Shown: positions 34,017 through 47,827 of the stretch, in pieces
How the letters are laid out: each line of letters begins with the position of its first letter
Numbering within the stretch: position 1 is the first letter of the stretch
NCBI GenBank assembly: GCA_022385805.1
Contig: MU277743.1
Location: 78,407-142,406 of the forward strand
Length of the DNA: 64,000 nucleotides
Direction of reading: 5' to 3'
Source: Pilatotrama ljubarskyi
Lineage: Eukaryota > Basidiomycota > Agaricomycetes > Polyporales > Polyporaceae
Notes under the pieces: model-generated
What the model was told of the DNA's origin: nothing
Seen by the model: only the letters and a program-made list of their open reading frames with translations
The model's database searches: none
Position numbers and translations under genes: made by a program

Positions 34017-34710
34017 TCATGTAATGATGAGAGCATAGCCATCTTCCAGGTCAGCCAGCAAAGCCTTCCCTCTGCGAAGAGAAGTAGGATTAGCTTCGTC
34101 CGAGGCAACCATCACAGGGCTCGGAACATACTTCAAATCGAGCTTCGCGTTTTGTACAGCGGCGAAAGCAGCAGCCCTGACTTTGGAGGCGTCAAGACCG
34201 GAAGGAAGTGCGCAAATGAGACACATGGGGCAGTTCGCAGGCTGCAGCCGGTAAGAAGCCGAAATCTGAGAAGCACAAGAACGCTGTCGGTGACTGGGGG
34301 GTCTTGTGAGCTAAAGTGAGCGCACTCACCCCGGAGGCTCGAAGGGACTCGACGAGGTTGTGCACAAACAGCAGCGAGCGGGAGCGTAGGTCATGAAGGT
34401 CGTGGAGGTCGACGCCTATGCAAGCGATGTCAGCGGCAGCAGGTCGTGTGACCTCACGGAAGACGCACATGTAGCGGAGGAGGGGCAGCCGGTCGGGATC
34501 GTGCAATGCAGTCTCACAGCGCGCGCAGATTTCCGTATCAATCTGCACGAGGCAACGGTCAGCATGGGCCCAATGACGGGCTGAGGGGTCGAGGTAATAC
34601 GCACTGAGCAAAGGGTTCCACCGCCTCGTCCAGGTTACCCAGCTGAGCGGGTCGACGTCGGTGTCAATCAGCATGGGACACTCTGCGGGCGTGGAGAGAG
34701 ACGAGGGCAT
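34017..34710 (-). CDS. Hypothetical protein, unrecognised
   Basis: Two exons seem real. The first encodes ECPMLIDTDVDPLSWVTWTRRWNP and continues through CARCETALHDPDRLPLLRYM to LLFVHNLVESLRASG. A GTGAGT...TGCAG intron (about 34238-34330) joins it to PANCPMCLICALPSGLDASK, and the protein ends LADLEDGYALIIT at 34017. It has two small cysteine groups, CxxC in ICARCE and CPMCLIC, that could bind metal. No membrane segment or signal peptide is evident. Regular amino-acid use and an in-frame, well-formed intron argue for a gene, but I do not recognise the family. The 5' end is unsure: ATG at 34710 is used here, though an exon starting MSVMPSSAVHIPLHRD near 34790 could precede it. Confidence 0.5.
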
Positions 34711-35569
34711 ACCTCGCTGAACTCCACGTCCTTGGTGGAACGCTGCACGTCCCGGTGCAATGGGATGTGCACCGCGGAGGAGGGCATGACGGACATCATG
34801 ATGGGACTTGGGCACGGACGGGGGAGGGCTGACTGTGGGGTGGAAGGGGTGTTTAGGACTGAGCAGAGTGTGTGGGAGGGGGGAGACCCATATAACGGCT
34901 CGGCGTGGACTGGTGGTGTAAATAGTAAAGTACGCGCAGGGTCTTCCTCGTTGCAGCCTTCGCGGGGGAATCCGGGGCAAGGAATGCGTACGGAGGTGAT
35001 CGGTCGCCCAGCTCATGTTCTCGGTCGCAAGAATACACCCTGCGGCGGCGTCAGCCACAGCCACGGCATATTTAGCGCCATCACGAGGCCTCCAGCTGGA
35101 CGGAGCTCGCCCGGGATCTCGACCGCAGATGCTGGTCCTCTCGCAGGGCATACCAATGCGGCCCGTTCATCTCAGAGTCGGGATGCGCCACGAACAGCGA
35201 GGAAGCAGAGATACACCGTTTGCGGATCGATCCCACCTGGACTCCAGATAGTGTTCAGCGTCGAGGCCCGGCCCCGGCCCGGGCTTACGGCCTCGTTGCG
35301 GAACCGCCTGTGGGCGCTTCATGGGATTGTATTGAAGACGCCGGGCGCTACGGAGATGGACCTCCCAAATGGAGACATGACGTACGCGAACACGGGCCTG
35401 AATCACTGACCGCAGTGCGACTCGGTGGTGTATACCATACCAGCGGAGACCGACACACTCTCCTACTTTCTACGCCGCCAACTCTCGCGCTGGAAACTAC
35501 GCTGTACGCTGTACCAACCTGCTGTAAAAACCGTGCCGAGGACATCGCTTGTGGTTGCATCTGGTCACC
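34711..35569. other. Divergent intergenic region, unknown gene / VPS13
   Basis: About 0.86 kb between two outward-facing genes. It contains a TATA-like CATATAAC at about 34889-34896 and an inverted GC block GGCCCGGCCCCGGCCCGGGC near 35262-35283. Frames crossing it have no recognisable product. Confidence 0.4.
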
Positions 35570-38500
35570 ATGGTCTGGTGGTCGGATCCGGGGAAAGAGG
35601 TCCTGAACATAGTGCGTACACGGTGGCGATCACCCATCCTTGCGCTCACCAGAATATAGCTGTTCAACCGGGTCCTCGCCCCCTATGTCGAGAACTTGGA
35701 TATGAACCAGGTCAACTATGGGATAGGCCAAGGTGAGGAGTATCTACCCTAACTACACGAGCGCAAAATGAACGTCGAAGCCAGGACAAATCACTCTCAG
35801 CAAGCTGCGGCTGAAGAAGGGCGCACTCGACAAGTTCAGGCTGCCGGTGGATGTCATAGACGGTGCGTGGCAATTGCTCCTTCACAACTCTGTTCCTCAT
35901 GTCAGAGCAGGCCACCTGGGGAAATTGTCGCTTTCGCTGCACTGGATGAACCTGGGGAACCAGCCAGTAGAGGTCTTGGTCGAGGATGTGTATCTACTTG
36001 TCGTCCCCTCAGCTGAATCTAGCTATGACCCTGAAGAAGAAGAGCGTCGCGCCCAGGCCGCCAAGTTTGAACGGCTGGAAAATGCGGAGCTTCTTCATAT
36101 GCGGGCGCGGTCCGACGTATCAGCGCAAGGTCAGGATGCCGGTATTGGAGAACGTCGTGGGCAGGATCTGAAGTTCTCTCAGACACTCCGCAGTCGCAAG
36201 GACTGTTGGCGTCCCTTGTGACCAAGATCATCAACAACCTCCAGGTCACCGTGAGGAACATCCATATACGCTACGAGGACAAACTGAGTGTACCTGGCGT
36301 GAGTTGGCTTCTTGGCACAATGATCAGTACGTATATCTGAAACTGGCCACTATCACCCTAGCATCCCTTTGCGGCTGGTGTGACCTTGGCGGGGTTCACT
36401 GCCGTGTCGGTTAACGAAAAGTGGCAGCCAGCCTTCATCGACAGCAAGGCCGGTGTAGTCCACAAGGTATGCCTCATCCCCCACCCCATGCGCAGGATAC
36501 TCATCGCAAACAGCTGGCAACGCTAGAATCTCTTGCCGTTTACTTTGATACCGACTGCCAAAGCTTGGCAGGTCTGTCATACCAAGAATTTGTGGAGAAG
36601 TTCACGGCTCTAGTGGGTACAACCGAGCGCAATCATGGCTGGGGACGGATTGTTCACGGTGTGTCCAGATATCCAAGGGTGACCGGAATGCCGCGCATCA
36701 ATTCATCCTCAAGCCGGTCTCCGGCGAGGGCAAGGTGAAGCCGACAAAATCGAGGGTAAATGCGTATGCTAAATAAAGATTTGTAGATCACCATGAATCA
36801 CAAGCTCGATAAGGAGACACCACGCTTTGATGTACAACTCGCGTTTGACGAGATCGGCGTGCTCCTAGACGATAACCAGTACCGCGACGCCATCTCACTG
36901 GTCGACATGTACCATTTCTACACTCGACAGCACCAGGTATGTGGTTATATACTCTATACAGATTGTTACCGATATAATTCCCTCGCAGTATCAAAAGTAC
37001 CGCCCTGCTGCCGAAGAATTCGAGAAGAATCGCCCAAGGGCCTTGCTCAAATTTGCCACCACAGCTATCCTCGACGAGGTCCGCGAGCGCAGGCGGAGAT
37101 GGACATGGGAGTACTTCGCGGAGCGGCGCGATGATCGTCATCGCTACGTCGACTTGTTCAAGCGGAAGCACCTAGGTCCTCTCCCTCCCCAGGTGCATAG
37201 TCAACTTCGACATTGCATGCTCTCAACTAACTAACAAGAAATAGGACGTCGCGATGTTGGAAGCCCTCGAGCGGAAGCTTTCCTATGAAGATCTTCGTTT
37301 CTACCGTTCCATCGCGCGTTCGCAGCTCCGCAAGGACATGGCCTCCCGGAGAAAGCTCGAGGAGGAACGGAAGAAGCAGGAACCACAGAAGCGGACATCT
37401 TGGTCTTCCTGGATATGGGGCTCGTCTTCTACCACCGGGACCGACGATCCCAGCTCCGCACCCGGCAACGAGGAGGCCGCATTCACCGGCGAGATGACGG
37501 AGGAGCAGCGGAAGGAGCTCTACGCCGCGCTCGACTACGACGAGAAGGCAGCAGTGGCCGAGTCCCTTGATACGCCCAGAGACGCACTCAAGGCCCGCGT
37601 GAAAGCGCAGCTCAACCGCGGCTCCTTCGCGCTGAAGACGGACCCGCACGGGACAGACAAGGAAATCATCTCCATCGTCTTCGACATCTTCCAGGCGACG
37701 TTCCTACAAAGGCAGGACAACTTCGAGACGTCCCTTTCCCTGGGCGGCTTCGCCGTGCGCGATGGTACGACTCAGAACACGGCGTACCCGCTCATCGTCC
37801 ACGTGCAGGAGAAGAGAAGCCAGAGCGAGATCGTCAAGGTCCTCCCTGTAGAGGAGCCGGGCGCCGTATCGGAGTTGCCTGATCCGTTCTTCTTCCTGAA
37901 GTTCGAGCAGAATCCGCTCGACGAGCGCGCGGACAGTGCGCTCACTGTTCGCATGAGATATATGGAGATCGTCTATCACAAGGGGTATGTCGAGGCTGTG
38001 TACAAGTTCCTGAAGCCCCCAGCTAGTCAGCTCGAGTCAGTGGAGGCGCTTCTGGTGAGTAGCATTTCTTTGTACTAGAGCTCCGCTCATTCTCTTCGAA
38101 GGATGTCGCGAGTCAAACGCTGGAGGGACTGAGGAAGGAGACCAGGATAGGTCTCGAGTACGCTCTGCAGACGCACAAAACCGTCGACGTCCAGATGGAT
38201 CTGAACGCGCCTATCATCATTGTGCCAGAAGAGTAAGTAGAAATCATTGCCTACGAATATTTCCCTCGTGTTGATGATGGCCTGCATAGCGTTACCACCA
38301 CGAAGGGCAAGCACCTCGTCGTTGATGCTGGCCACATCTCTATCGGCAGCGAGCTCGCGAGTAAACAGGCCATTCAGGAGATTCGCGCGAAGCGAAAGCA
38401 ACAGTACACCGAGGAGGATTACAAGCATTTGGAGTCGATGATGTACGACCGCCTGACTGTTAGACTAGAAGCCGCTCAGGTTAGCTCAGCTGCAGTTCAG

Positions 38501-41500
38501 GTCCGTTACATCGGAGCTAACCAAAATTTCCTGCTGTAGTTCCTCATCGGGGATGACCTTCGTTCATGCCTGAAGGCTCTCCGCTCAAAAGAGAAGGACA
38601 ACCTGCACCTGCTCGAGCGTACCAACTTCGACTTGCAGGTACAGAACTCTATCGTCCCTACTGCATACACTCTCGCGCGCTTCAAAATCGCCGGTCACCT
38701 CCCAGCGCTCCAAGTCAATATGTCGGATACGAAATACAAGTCCCTCATGAGGCTGATCGACGTCTCGATTCCGAATTTCGACGACGCAGAGCAAGCCCCG
38801 GACCGAGCATATTCCGCTAGACAGCCCTCAACATCTCAACGACACGCTTCCACTGCATTCAAGATACCCCCTGGCTTCTTCGGACCGGCGCCCGAAGAGG
38901 AGTATGCTATTGAGACCGACGACGAGGACCAGGCGGCCGCGAATCCCAAGCAGCGTGTGCCCGATGTCCGCGATGAAGACAACGATGAGTTCTTTGAAGC
39001 AGACCCCGGCACTATATCGGTGCGTCTTCCCAGCCCCGCGCGTTCCGCGGGTGTGCTAAGTTTGACCTCATCGTTAGAGTCCGGCTATGCACCAGCACGT
39101 CGTGGAGGTCGATTTCAAGGTCGACACACTCGGTGCGACTCTGTACAAGTCGGCGCCAGACGGCACGGAGAAGCCGCTTGGAGACGTCGCCTTCCAAGGC
39201 TTTGGCTTGGTCTATGCGATGGAGAAGTATGTTATGAAGGTCGACGTCAACCTGAAGTATGTTGCCCGATGTGCTGGATATGCAGTCAAACGCTTATCTG
39301 TGTCTATGGCGACAGGTCCGTATCGATGCACGTCAATCAAGCCGGGAAGGAACCCCTGGAGTTCGTGTCCTCCGCGGCTGGGCCCTCGGCAGCCGATCTC
39401 CTCACTGTCAAGTATACCCGGGTGCAGCAAGCTTCGCCCGAGTATCAGCCGGTCTATGAAGGCATTGACCAGAACGTTGACGTCAAGATATCGACGTTCC
39501 TGTTCCGGGCCGCTCCAGAACCGGTCCTCACGTTATACGACTTCATCATGACCACCTTTGTTCCTCAGGCCGGTGGGAAGGTCGAAGCACCTCCGTCTCC
39601 GAGTACACCCGGCGATGAGGACACCCCTGAAGTCGTGGTGGGTTCCGGAGGCCCGCCGGAGAAGATCAGAGTTCTTCTGACTCTTGCGAGCATCCAAGGT
39701 ACGTCTTGAAGAGACGTATGCCGAAGAGGCCGCCGCTGATGCGAGTGTAGTCATCCTCATCAATGACGACGTCCGAATCGCGACCCTATCCCTGTCTACG
39801 GCTTATGTCGCAATCCTGCTCCGAGCCAACACCATGCGCATCAATGGACGCTTGGGCAGTCTCGCGCTGACCGACGACTCTCCAATACAGACCGCCTCAG
39901 CCGACTTCAAGCAGATCCTGTCGATCGAAGGCGACAACTTCGCGGATTTCACGTACCAGACCTTCGACCCTGAAGACCATGAAGCCTACAACGGAGTCAA
40001 GTCCAACATCTCGCTCAACACCGGCTCACTCAAGGTTCACTACCTTGAGCACAGTCTTCGTGACGCCTACCAGTTCCTTATGCGCCTTGCCAAGCTCAAA
40101 GGCTTGTATGATGCTGCTACTGAAGCCGCTGTGCAGCGGGCCTCCGAGATAGAGCGCATGCAGTTCAACGTCTCCATCAGCACCCCAATCGTCGTCTTCC
40201 CTGCTGACGCGCAGCACTCCCTTGACGTCCTGACCCTCCGTCTTGGTGCTCTACGTGCTCGGAACTCATATGAGAACGACGTCGACCACATCACAGCCGG
40301 GTTGCATGGTATACAGCTAACGTCGTGCTTGCACTATAACGATGAGCCGTCCGTCTTGAAGATCGTCGACGATATTGACATCAACGCCGACATCACTCAG
40401 TATGGACAGATCGACCGCTCGACGGATTCTGAGAAACCGAACACCGAGGTATGGTGTCGGTCCTCTTGAGATCAGTGGCAGCTATTTACCGAATACACTT
40501 TGGCTGATTTACAGGTGTCCGTCAAAATTTCCGACGTGCGGCTACACCTTACGCAGCCCCAGTACTGCCTGTTGATTGCTCTATCGCAATCCATCCTGAA
40601 GGTCTTCTCGGATGCCCCTGAGATAGACTACGAGCCCGAACATCCCCGGTCTCCCGAGTCTACCGGCGCAGGCGATGCTGTTCAGGCTCCAACCTCTACA
40701 GTCGACCTACGGCCAGAGTTGTCGGCCAATCCCACCTCCGGCGACGCGCGTCCCTGGACCTCAGTGGATGTGGTGGTCGCCGTCAACGCTGTCAAGTTGC
40801 ACCTGTACGATGCTTTTGCAGTCGCTCAGGCCAACATCAAGGACCACGGTATCGCCAGATTCGCCTTGAACGACAACACGCTCAGGCTCAAGATGTTATC
40901 GGACGGCTCTCTTGAGGCTCAAGTGGTCCTGAAGTCAATGACGATGGGCAACACTCGCCCGGGAAGCTCGAAATTCCGTGAAATCATGCCCGCGGCTCAG
41001 CACGAGCGGAACCAGATCATGCTCTTGTTCACGATGTCGGGCGGCGAGAACAGCACGGGTCTTGCCGTTCTCACAGTCGACTCTCCCGAGGTCATTTTCG
41101 CGGTTGATCCGATCATAGCATTGCTGGACTTCTTCACCAGTGCATTCCCTCCACAGCCAGAGCGAGAGGATGAGCAAACTGTGACCGATCCAGGACAGCC
41201 AGAGTCGAGCCTCGCGGGCCCGAAGATCGATTTTCGCCTTGACTTACATGATGCTTCGATCTGTGTTCTGGAGGACGACACCAACACAGAATCACAAGCG
41301 ATTAGGCTGGCCATCAAACAGCTGCTCGTTGCCCAACAGGTACGAATATTTATGGCTGCCTCGCTAGCACATCAGCTCATGGGGCATGCAGGGTGTCTTC
41401 GCGGTGAGCGTCAAACAGGTCGGGATGTCCCTCACTCGCATGGGCAAACCTGCAGAGAGCGTGCGATTCCTCGACGACGTTGACCTCACTTTTACGCTGG

Positions 41501-44500
41501 ATAGTCGCTCTTCTGCGGCTCATCAGTCTACCAGTATCGAAGTTACCGCGTTACCCATTGTCTTCCGAGCATCATATCGCGACATCATGCTCATTACTGC
41601 TATCGTCAACAAGGCGGTCGAGCTGTATGGGAGTTCTAGCAAGCCACAAGATCAGGGGAGGCCGGGTCTCGAAAAAACTCCGAGCAGGCCAGGCTTGCAA
41701 TCTGCGAGAAGAGCTTCCAAGCCGACAACATCTCGTGCACAACCAGTCGGCAGTGCACGCGTGCTGACCAGCAAGGAACAGGTATGCCTGAACTATGCTT
41801 TCTGCCAGTGACACTCATCCCAGGCATCCGAAGTTCAAGGGATCGTTCGAAGGGTTCCGCCTCGTCCTAATTGGGGATCTCCATGAGCAACCCTTGTTGC
41901 ACCTCCGGGTCAAGCCCTTCATCCTCGGAGCGAAAGATTGGTCCGGAGAGGTAAGATCATGCGCCGATGCAATGGACGACGTTCTAACTCATACATCGAT
42001 ACAGCTCCAAGCCACTTCCACTCTGTCGGTTCACGTCAGTTACTGGAACTTGTCCAACTCGCATTGGGAGCCCTGTAAGCGATCACGTGCTTGCATGCAG
42101 GAGCGACATTTGCTCATTCGGATGTTCCAGTGATCGATCCTTGGACATTCACCGCAGCGGTGCGGCGTTTCCGTATGTCCACTGGCTATGCATTGCTCAC
42201 GACGTCGATAGATCGCCAAGGAGTCTCCTTCTGGCGGCGTGAAGATGACCGTCAATGCCAACCAGCGTCTAGATGTGAACGTTACGATGACGTTCGTCGA
42301 GCTTGCTCTTGCGACCTCAAAAATGCTCGGGACGGAAGGCGAACGTGTCTTGCAGAAGGCTCGGGGAAGTTATGCCCCCTACCGCATCTGGAACAGGACG
42401 GGTTACCCACTGTTCATATGGTCCGATACGGACGGGAGCCAGAACGTCCGGGAAACCACGGCGAAGCAAATCCCCAACGGCAAGACCATCGACTGGAGGT
42501 TTGATGACTGGAAGACACTGCGTGAGGTAGGGCGTCACATAATGGGTAGGTTGCCGTGCGGCTGATTGTCCACACAGCATGTTTCGTCCAGCGGACATAA
42601 CAGTATCGGTCTACAGATCGTCGGGAAGCAATGGGAACATCTCCGCAGTATCCCGGTAGACAGGGAGGGCGAATACACATTCTCGCTAAGACCTCGTACG
42701 GAGAAGTATGCGCATCGGCTGGTATGCGAGGTGAAGGTCCAAGGCAACGTCAAGCTCGTGATACTGCGGTCGACATACAAGATCGAGAACCTGACCCTGT
42801 ACCCCCTCGAGCTCACTCTAGTTGATGAGGTTGGACAGCCAGTATACGCCGTTGAGAAGATTGGTACGCTGCCCCGTTGGTATGTGATGCAATTGTGGTC
42901 TAATAAACACGAGTAGTTCCTGGCCAGGACTACGCCCTCCCTCTTGATGCGGTCAATCGATGCCGTGTGCGGTTGCAGCCAGATCGTAAGCTGCATCCCA
43001 TTCCGATTGAAAGTGTCGGTGCTAATTCTTATCGGAGCGCAGAAGGCTTCGGCTACAAATGGTCACCAGCTATACGATGGGAGGATCTCATAGCCAAGCG
43101 AGGTTTCACACTGCGTTGCCCCCATTCGGACCCCAACGAGGCCGCGTTCAGATTTCAAGCATGGGCTGAGGCAGACGCCAATGACATCGCGTCTCGGTGA
43201 GGGCTTCGATCATGTTATTGTCGTCAACCTCTGACGTCCTCTAGCAAACTGCCGAGGATCACACTCAAGCTGCGAGCGCCTATCGAGTTGGAGAACTTGC
43301 TGCCATACAACCTCGAGTACCGCATCTATGACAAGGAGACTGATCAAAACTGGAGGAGCTACTTGCGCAAGGGCGGCGTCATGCCTGTCCATTCTGTCGA
43401 GCTGAGCCATCTGGTCCTTTTGAACGTTCAAATCCAGGATACAGGTGAGTCGGGATGGGGAGTCTTCGTTGGGAGTCTAACGACTGCGCCAGTGTTCAAG
43501 CCGAGCGACTTTGCGATTATCAACACCGATGCCAATTCCGACTTCGACGTTGAGAATAAACTTGTGCTGAGGGATACGAGCGGTCGTAAGCTCGATCTGA
43601 GGCTGAATTACGTGTGAGTGAAGCTCGAAAATCACGCGCGACTGTGCTGATTCGCCTTATAGCCATTATCCAAATTCCGGAGGATCCTTCAAAGTACAAG
43701 TCTACAGCCCATATATCGTCGTCAACAAGACCGGCTTGCCCTTCTCTATACGGCCATCCAGATCTGCACGGGTTGGCTCTCCGGCAGAGATTGCAGGGGA
43801 GACAAGACCTGGTAATACTTGTTCCCTTCGATCAGCTTCGAGACACTAATGACCCAGGACGCAGACATCCTAGCAAGACCACTTCCCTTCAGTGAGTGAA
43901 TTGTGCCCTATATGTATGGATCCGAAGCCAATGCAAGTGCGATATCAGTGGTATCTCATCCCATCGACAACGGCAGGGACTTCGCTTTCAGGATCGGAGA
44001 TTCTGCTTGGTCTCAAGTAGGTTCATCATCGGGGTCCTCAGGCGTCGCCTTGCAGCTGACACGTTCTTGCAGTCTATCAGTCTCGACGCCCCCACAGCTG
44101 AGACTCGGCTGGTCATACCCCACCAAACGCAAAAGACGGACGAGATACACCTCGGACTTTCGTGGACGGAAGGTCTAGGGAAGTACAAGCTGACCAAGGT
44201 CATCACGCTGGCCCCTCGCTTCATCATCAAGAACAACTTCTCGCAACCGCTTGCCCTCCGAGAGCATGGTGTAGCGCCGCGAGGGCGTGCAACAATAGAT
44301 CCTGGAGAGAAACGGCCCTTGCACTTCTTACGCATCGGCGAAGAGAAGCTGCTCACCATCGCCATGCCTGGTCTCAATGCACGATGGTACGTAGATGATC
44401 TTAGGCCCTTACAATTCACTAGGGGACTAACTCTCAACAGGTCAGCTCCGATCAATCTGGAAGATATCGGCATCGTCCATTTCCGCATGTATGCGTCAGA

Positions 44501-47471
44501 GGAGAGTCAGAACATGCAGCTGATGCGCGCCGACGTCAAGATCGGAGGACCCACCATCTTCATCTTCATTGACGAGGCTACTGAGGGCTGGCCGTTTACA
44601 ATTGAGAACGATAGTGATTACGCCTTCAGCTTCTCTCAAACGGTACGTGAGTCACACTCCTGATATACAAACATCTCTGATGTCTATCCCAGGATCGTGC
44701 TCGAAAGGAAGGGGGCCAGACGGGGAAGCCTGCACCTACGTACACGGTCGCCAGCAAGTCAAGTGTCGACTATGCTTGGGATTATCCAGCTGCTAGAGAC
44801 AAGAGGATTGTGCTCGCCGTGAATGGCTCCCGACGCGAAATCGACATCATGGAAATCGGCGATCTCGTGCCTTTCAAGTTCGCGGTCCGTACTACGTCCC
44901 TTGACCCATCTACTCTGTGTGCTCACCCTCGAAACAGGGCGAGAGAGGCACCAGGACGGTGTCCCTCGACGTTCGAGCAGATGGTCACAGGCAGGTGCTG
45001 CGCATAACAAACTACAACGCGGAGTACAGTCTCTACAAGCCTCGCCGTCGCGATACTGTTTCGTTGGCCCGGCAAGACTCCATGAGCAGCAGTCAAGATG
45101 CTTTCGAAGCAGTACAAGAGACCGTAGCCCCTCTACTGACGGTAGCTTTAGACATTCAAGGCATCGGAGCATCGCTCATCAACAGGCGAATGGTCGAGGT
45201 TGTTTACCTCTCCTTGAATGCTCTGAAGTTCGAATACGCCAATAATCCAGTCGCCCAATCGGTCACGCTGTCTTGCGGGACCCTTCAGATTGACAACCAA
45301 TTGCATGATGCTCTCTTCCCTGTTGTCTTACAGCCGACTCCTATCTCTCAAGAGTCGAAGGCAGTTGCTGCTCTGCCAACAGTTCAAGCCACCATGATCT
45401 GGCTGAATGACGAGGGTTAGTTTCTCCCCTCTGCTGTGATACCTAGCTGATCAAGTCTCCAGAGCATGGTGTTTTCTTCGTCAAGTATTGCTCAATCCTG
45501 CTGCAAGCCTTGACGGTAGAAGGGGACGAAGACTTCTTGTTCGCGCTCTACGATCTGACAAAGATCAAAGGCGCGTCATGGGACGAGGGACAAGAGGAGT
45601 GCGTACACAGATCACAGATGCATCACCCCCTGCTGATTCATCATATGTAGCGTGCTCCTCGAGTATCCCGAAGATATTCCAGAGCCCCAGGCCACCGCGC
45701 GCGGACAAGACTTGTACTTCGAAGTGCTCGAGCTGCAGCCTATCAAACTTTCTATATCCTTCATGCGTACAGAGCGGGTCAGCGGAGAGGAGAAGTGAGT
45801 TATTTTGTCGTGCCTTTGACTCTCATACTCAACATAAATATCAGGCTGAGCCTGCGCAATCCCTTCGCTGTGGTGCTGAATGCACTGACGATGGCCGTTG
45901 GGAACGTCAACGATGCGCCTCTTGAGATGAATGCTCTGGCAATCAAAGATATGCGACTCACATTGCCCGAACTGGAGGAGCGAATCATGCACCACTACCG
46001 TCAGGAGATTCTTCGTCAACTATACCGGATTCTGGGCTCTGCAGACTTCATCGGCAATCCCGTTGGTCTGTTCACAAACGTCAGCTCTGGTGTCGCCGAC
46101 ATATTCTACGAGCCATTCAACGGCGTGGTCATGCACGGGAACAAAGAGATCGGCATCGGCATCGCGAAGGTACGGTTTCCCTTTCTTGCTAGTCTTCGCG
46201 ACATGGTATAACCAGTATCGCAGGGCGCGGCGAGTTTCGTCAAGAAGACGGTATTCGGGTTCTCGGACAGCTTCACTAAATTCACGAGCAGTGTCGGGAA
46301 AGGTTAGCATGGCTCCTTGAGATTGTGAGGCAGCACCGCTCTAACAAGAAGTAAAGGCTTGTCAGCGACGACCTTTGACTCGGAATACCAGCTGAAGAGA
46401 AGGATGAACCAGCGACGCAATCGCCCTCGTCATGCTATGTTTGTGCTTCCACGTTGAGTACTCTCCAGTGCGCTGACTGTTCACATCATCAATCAGCTAC
46501 GGCGTAACCGCCGGTGCAGAGGCGTTAGCCAGCAGCGTAGTCAGCGGAGTAGAAGGCGTTGTTGTAAGTGATATTCCTTTCACCTGCAGCGAGCTACGAG
46601 ATCATCATGCACATGTCGAGCAGCTCAAGCCGATCGAGGGTGCGGAATCCGAGGGAGCGAGGGGCTTTTTCAAGGGTGTCGGCAAGGGCTTGATTGGGTG
46701 AGTGATATGCGCTTTCTCTCCAGAATATCTGCGCTCATTCACTGTAGTGTCGTCACCAAACCGGTCATAGGCGTCTTCGACCTCGCTGCCAACGTCAGTG
46801 AAGGTCAGTAGCATAGTCTCCGGGGTGATACGAACGCCCACCTCATACTGCTTTGCAGGTATCCGCAATACCACGACCGTTTTCGATAATCCAGCGCGAG
46901 ACCGTGTCAGGCTGGTGAGGAAATGCGCATTCTATCTATGCTCTCCACCCACTAACGCATTACCCAAGCCTCGCCTAATCCCCGCGGATGGCGTCCTCGT
47001 AGTAAGTGCATTCCAGCGATCAAGGTAGAGCAATTTCTCATGCCTCACGATCTCGACAGCCTTATTCGGAGCGCGAGGCACTGGGGCAGTACTGGATGAA
47101 GGACCTCGAGCAGGGACGATACCGCAATGAAACCTACGTTGCTCACCTCAGTAGGCCGTCCTGTGTCCTCCGTCCCGTGCATACCGCTAACTTCCCGAGC
47201 AGACCTGCCGGGCGGCGACAACGTCGTCCTGCTGACCACAACAAAGGTGCTATCGTTCTGGTCCAACAACCTCAGGCTTGAGTGGGAGCTGCCGTTCACG
47301 CAAGTCCAAGGGGTCACCATCGAGGACACCGGCATCAAGTTCGCGCACAAGGCCGGCAAGGAGCACGACAAGTTCATCTTCATACCCGACAAGAGCTCCC
47401 AGACGTGGTTCTTCTCGCAGATCGCTTCGGTGGTGAAGGCTTTCAATGCTCGGCGACGAATGGACTCCTAG
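35570..47471 (+). CDS. VPS13: Vacuolar protein sorting-associated protein 13 (bridge-like lipid transfer protein)
   Basis: The largest gene in the window, 11.9 kb with many introns, giving roughly 3,000-3,200 residues, the normal length. The N-terminal chorein domain is spread over small exons: MVWWSDPGKEVLNI, LFNRVLAPYVENLDMNQVNY, LSKLRLKKGALDKFRLPVDVI and GHLGKLSLSLHW. NNLQVTVRNIHIRYEDKLSV near 36230-36290 and HPFAAGVTLAGF follow. The long beta-rich groove spans 37000-42000. The VAB adaptor-binding region is at about 42200-44700 (GLQIVGKQWEHLRSI, IENLTLYPLEL). The ATG_C/APT1-type C-terminal region has LEERIMHHYRQEILRQLYRI and FVKKTVFGFSDSFTKFTSSV, and the protein ends with a PH domain (NVVLLTTTKVLSFWS ... 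TWFFSQIASVV). VPS13 moves phospholipids in bulk at ER, mitochondria, vacuole and prospore contact sites. The start is fixed by the in-frame join of the first intron. Confidence 0.95.
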
Positions 47472-47827
47472 AGCACACGCACACGGCATTCACGGACAGT
47501 ATTAGTGTATTGATAGACTGTAACTCATGTACCATGCAAAATGTACCAATGTATGACGACGGCATATATGCGACCGTGCAGAACAATTAGAATGAACGAA
47601 AACGGTCGACGAGGTGCAGCAAATCAAAATCACAGACGATATAATGGTATGGCAGATGAAGTAATGAACGAGGGGCGGCGAACCGATGGGTTTCACAGGG
47701 AGGGACAGTGCGGAGCGGAGACGGTGGAGGTAGCCAGCGGGAAGATCAACGCATAAAGTAGGGAAATAAATACTATGTCGACAGGGATCCCCTGCATTCA
47801 CCTGGAGCACGGCGGCTGCACCTTTAT
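47472..47827. other. Convergent 3' region between VPS13 and DENN gene
   Basis: 356 bp between two stop codons facing each other. It is AT-richer than the flanking exons, with AAATAAATA near 47763-47771, suited to 3' UTR and polyadenylation. No gene seen. Confidence 0.5.

Noticed and set aside
23927..47471. Membrane-trafficking gene cluster (AP-2 alpha, RasGAP, ELO, VPS13)
   Set aside because: Mixed strands, separate promoters and unrelated partners; looks like chance neighbours.
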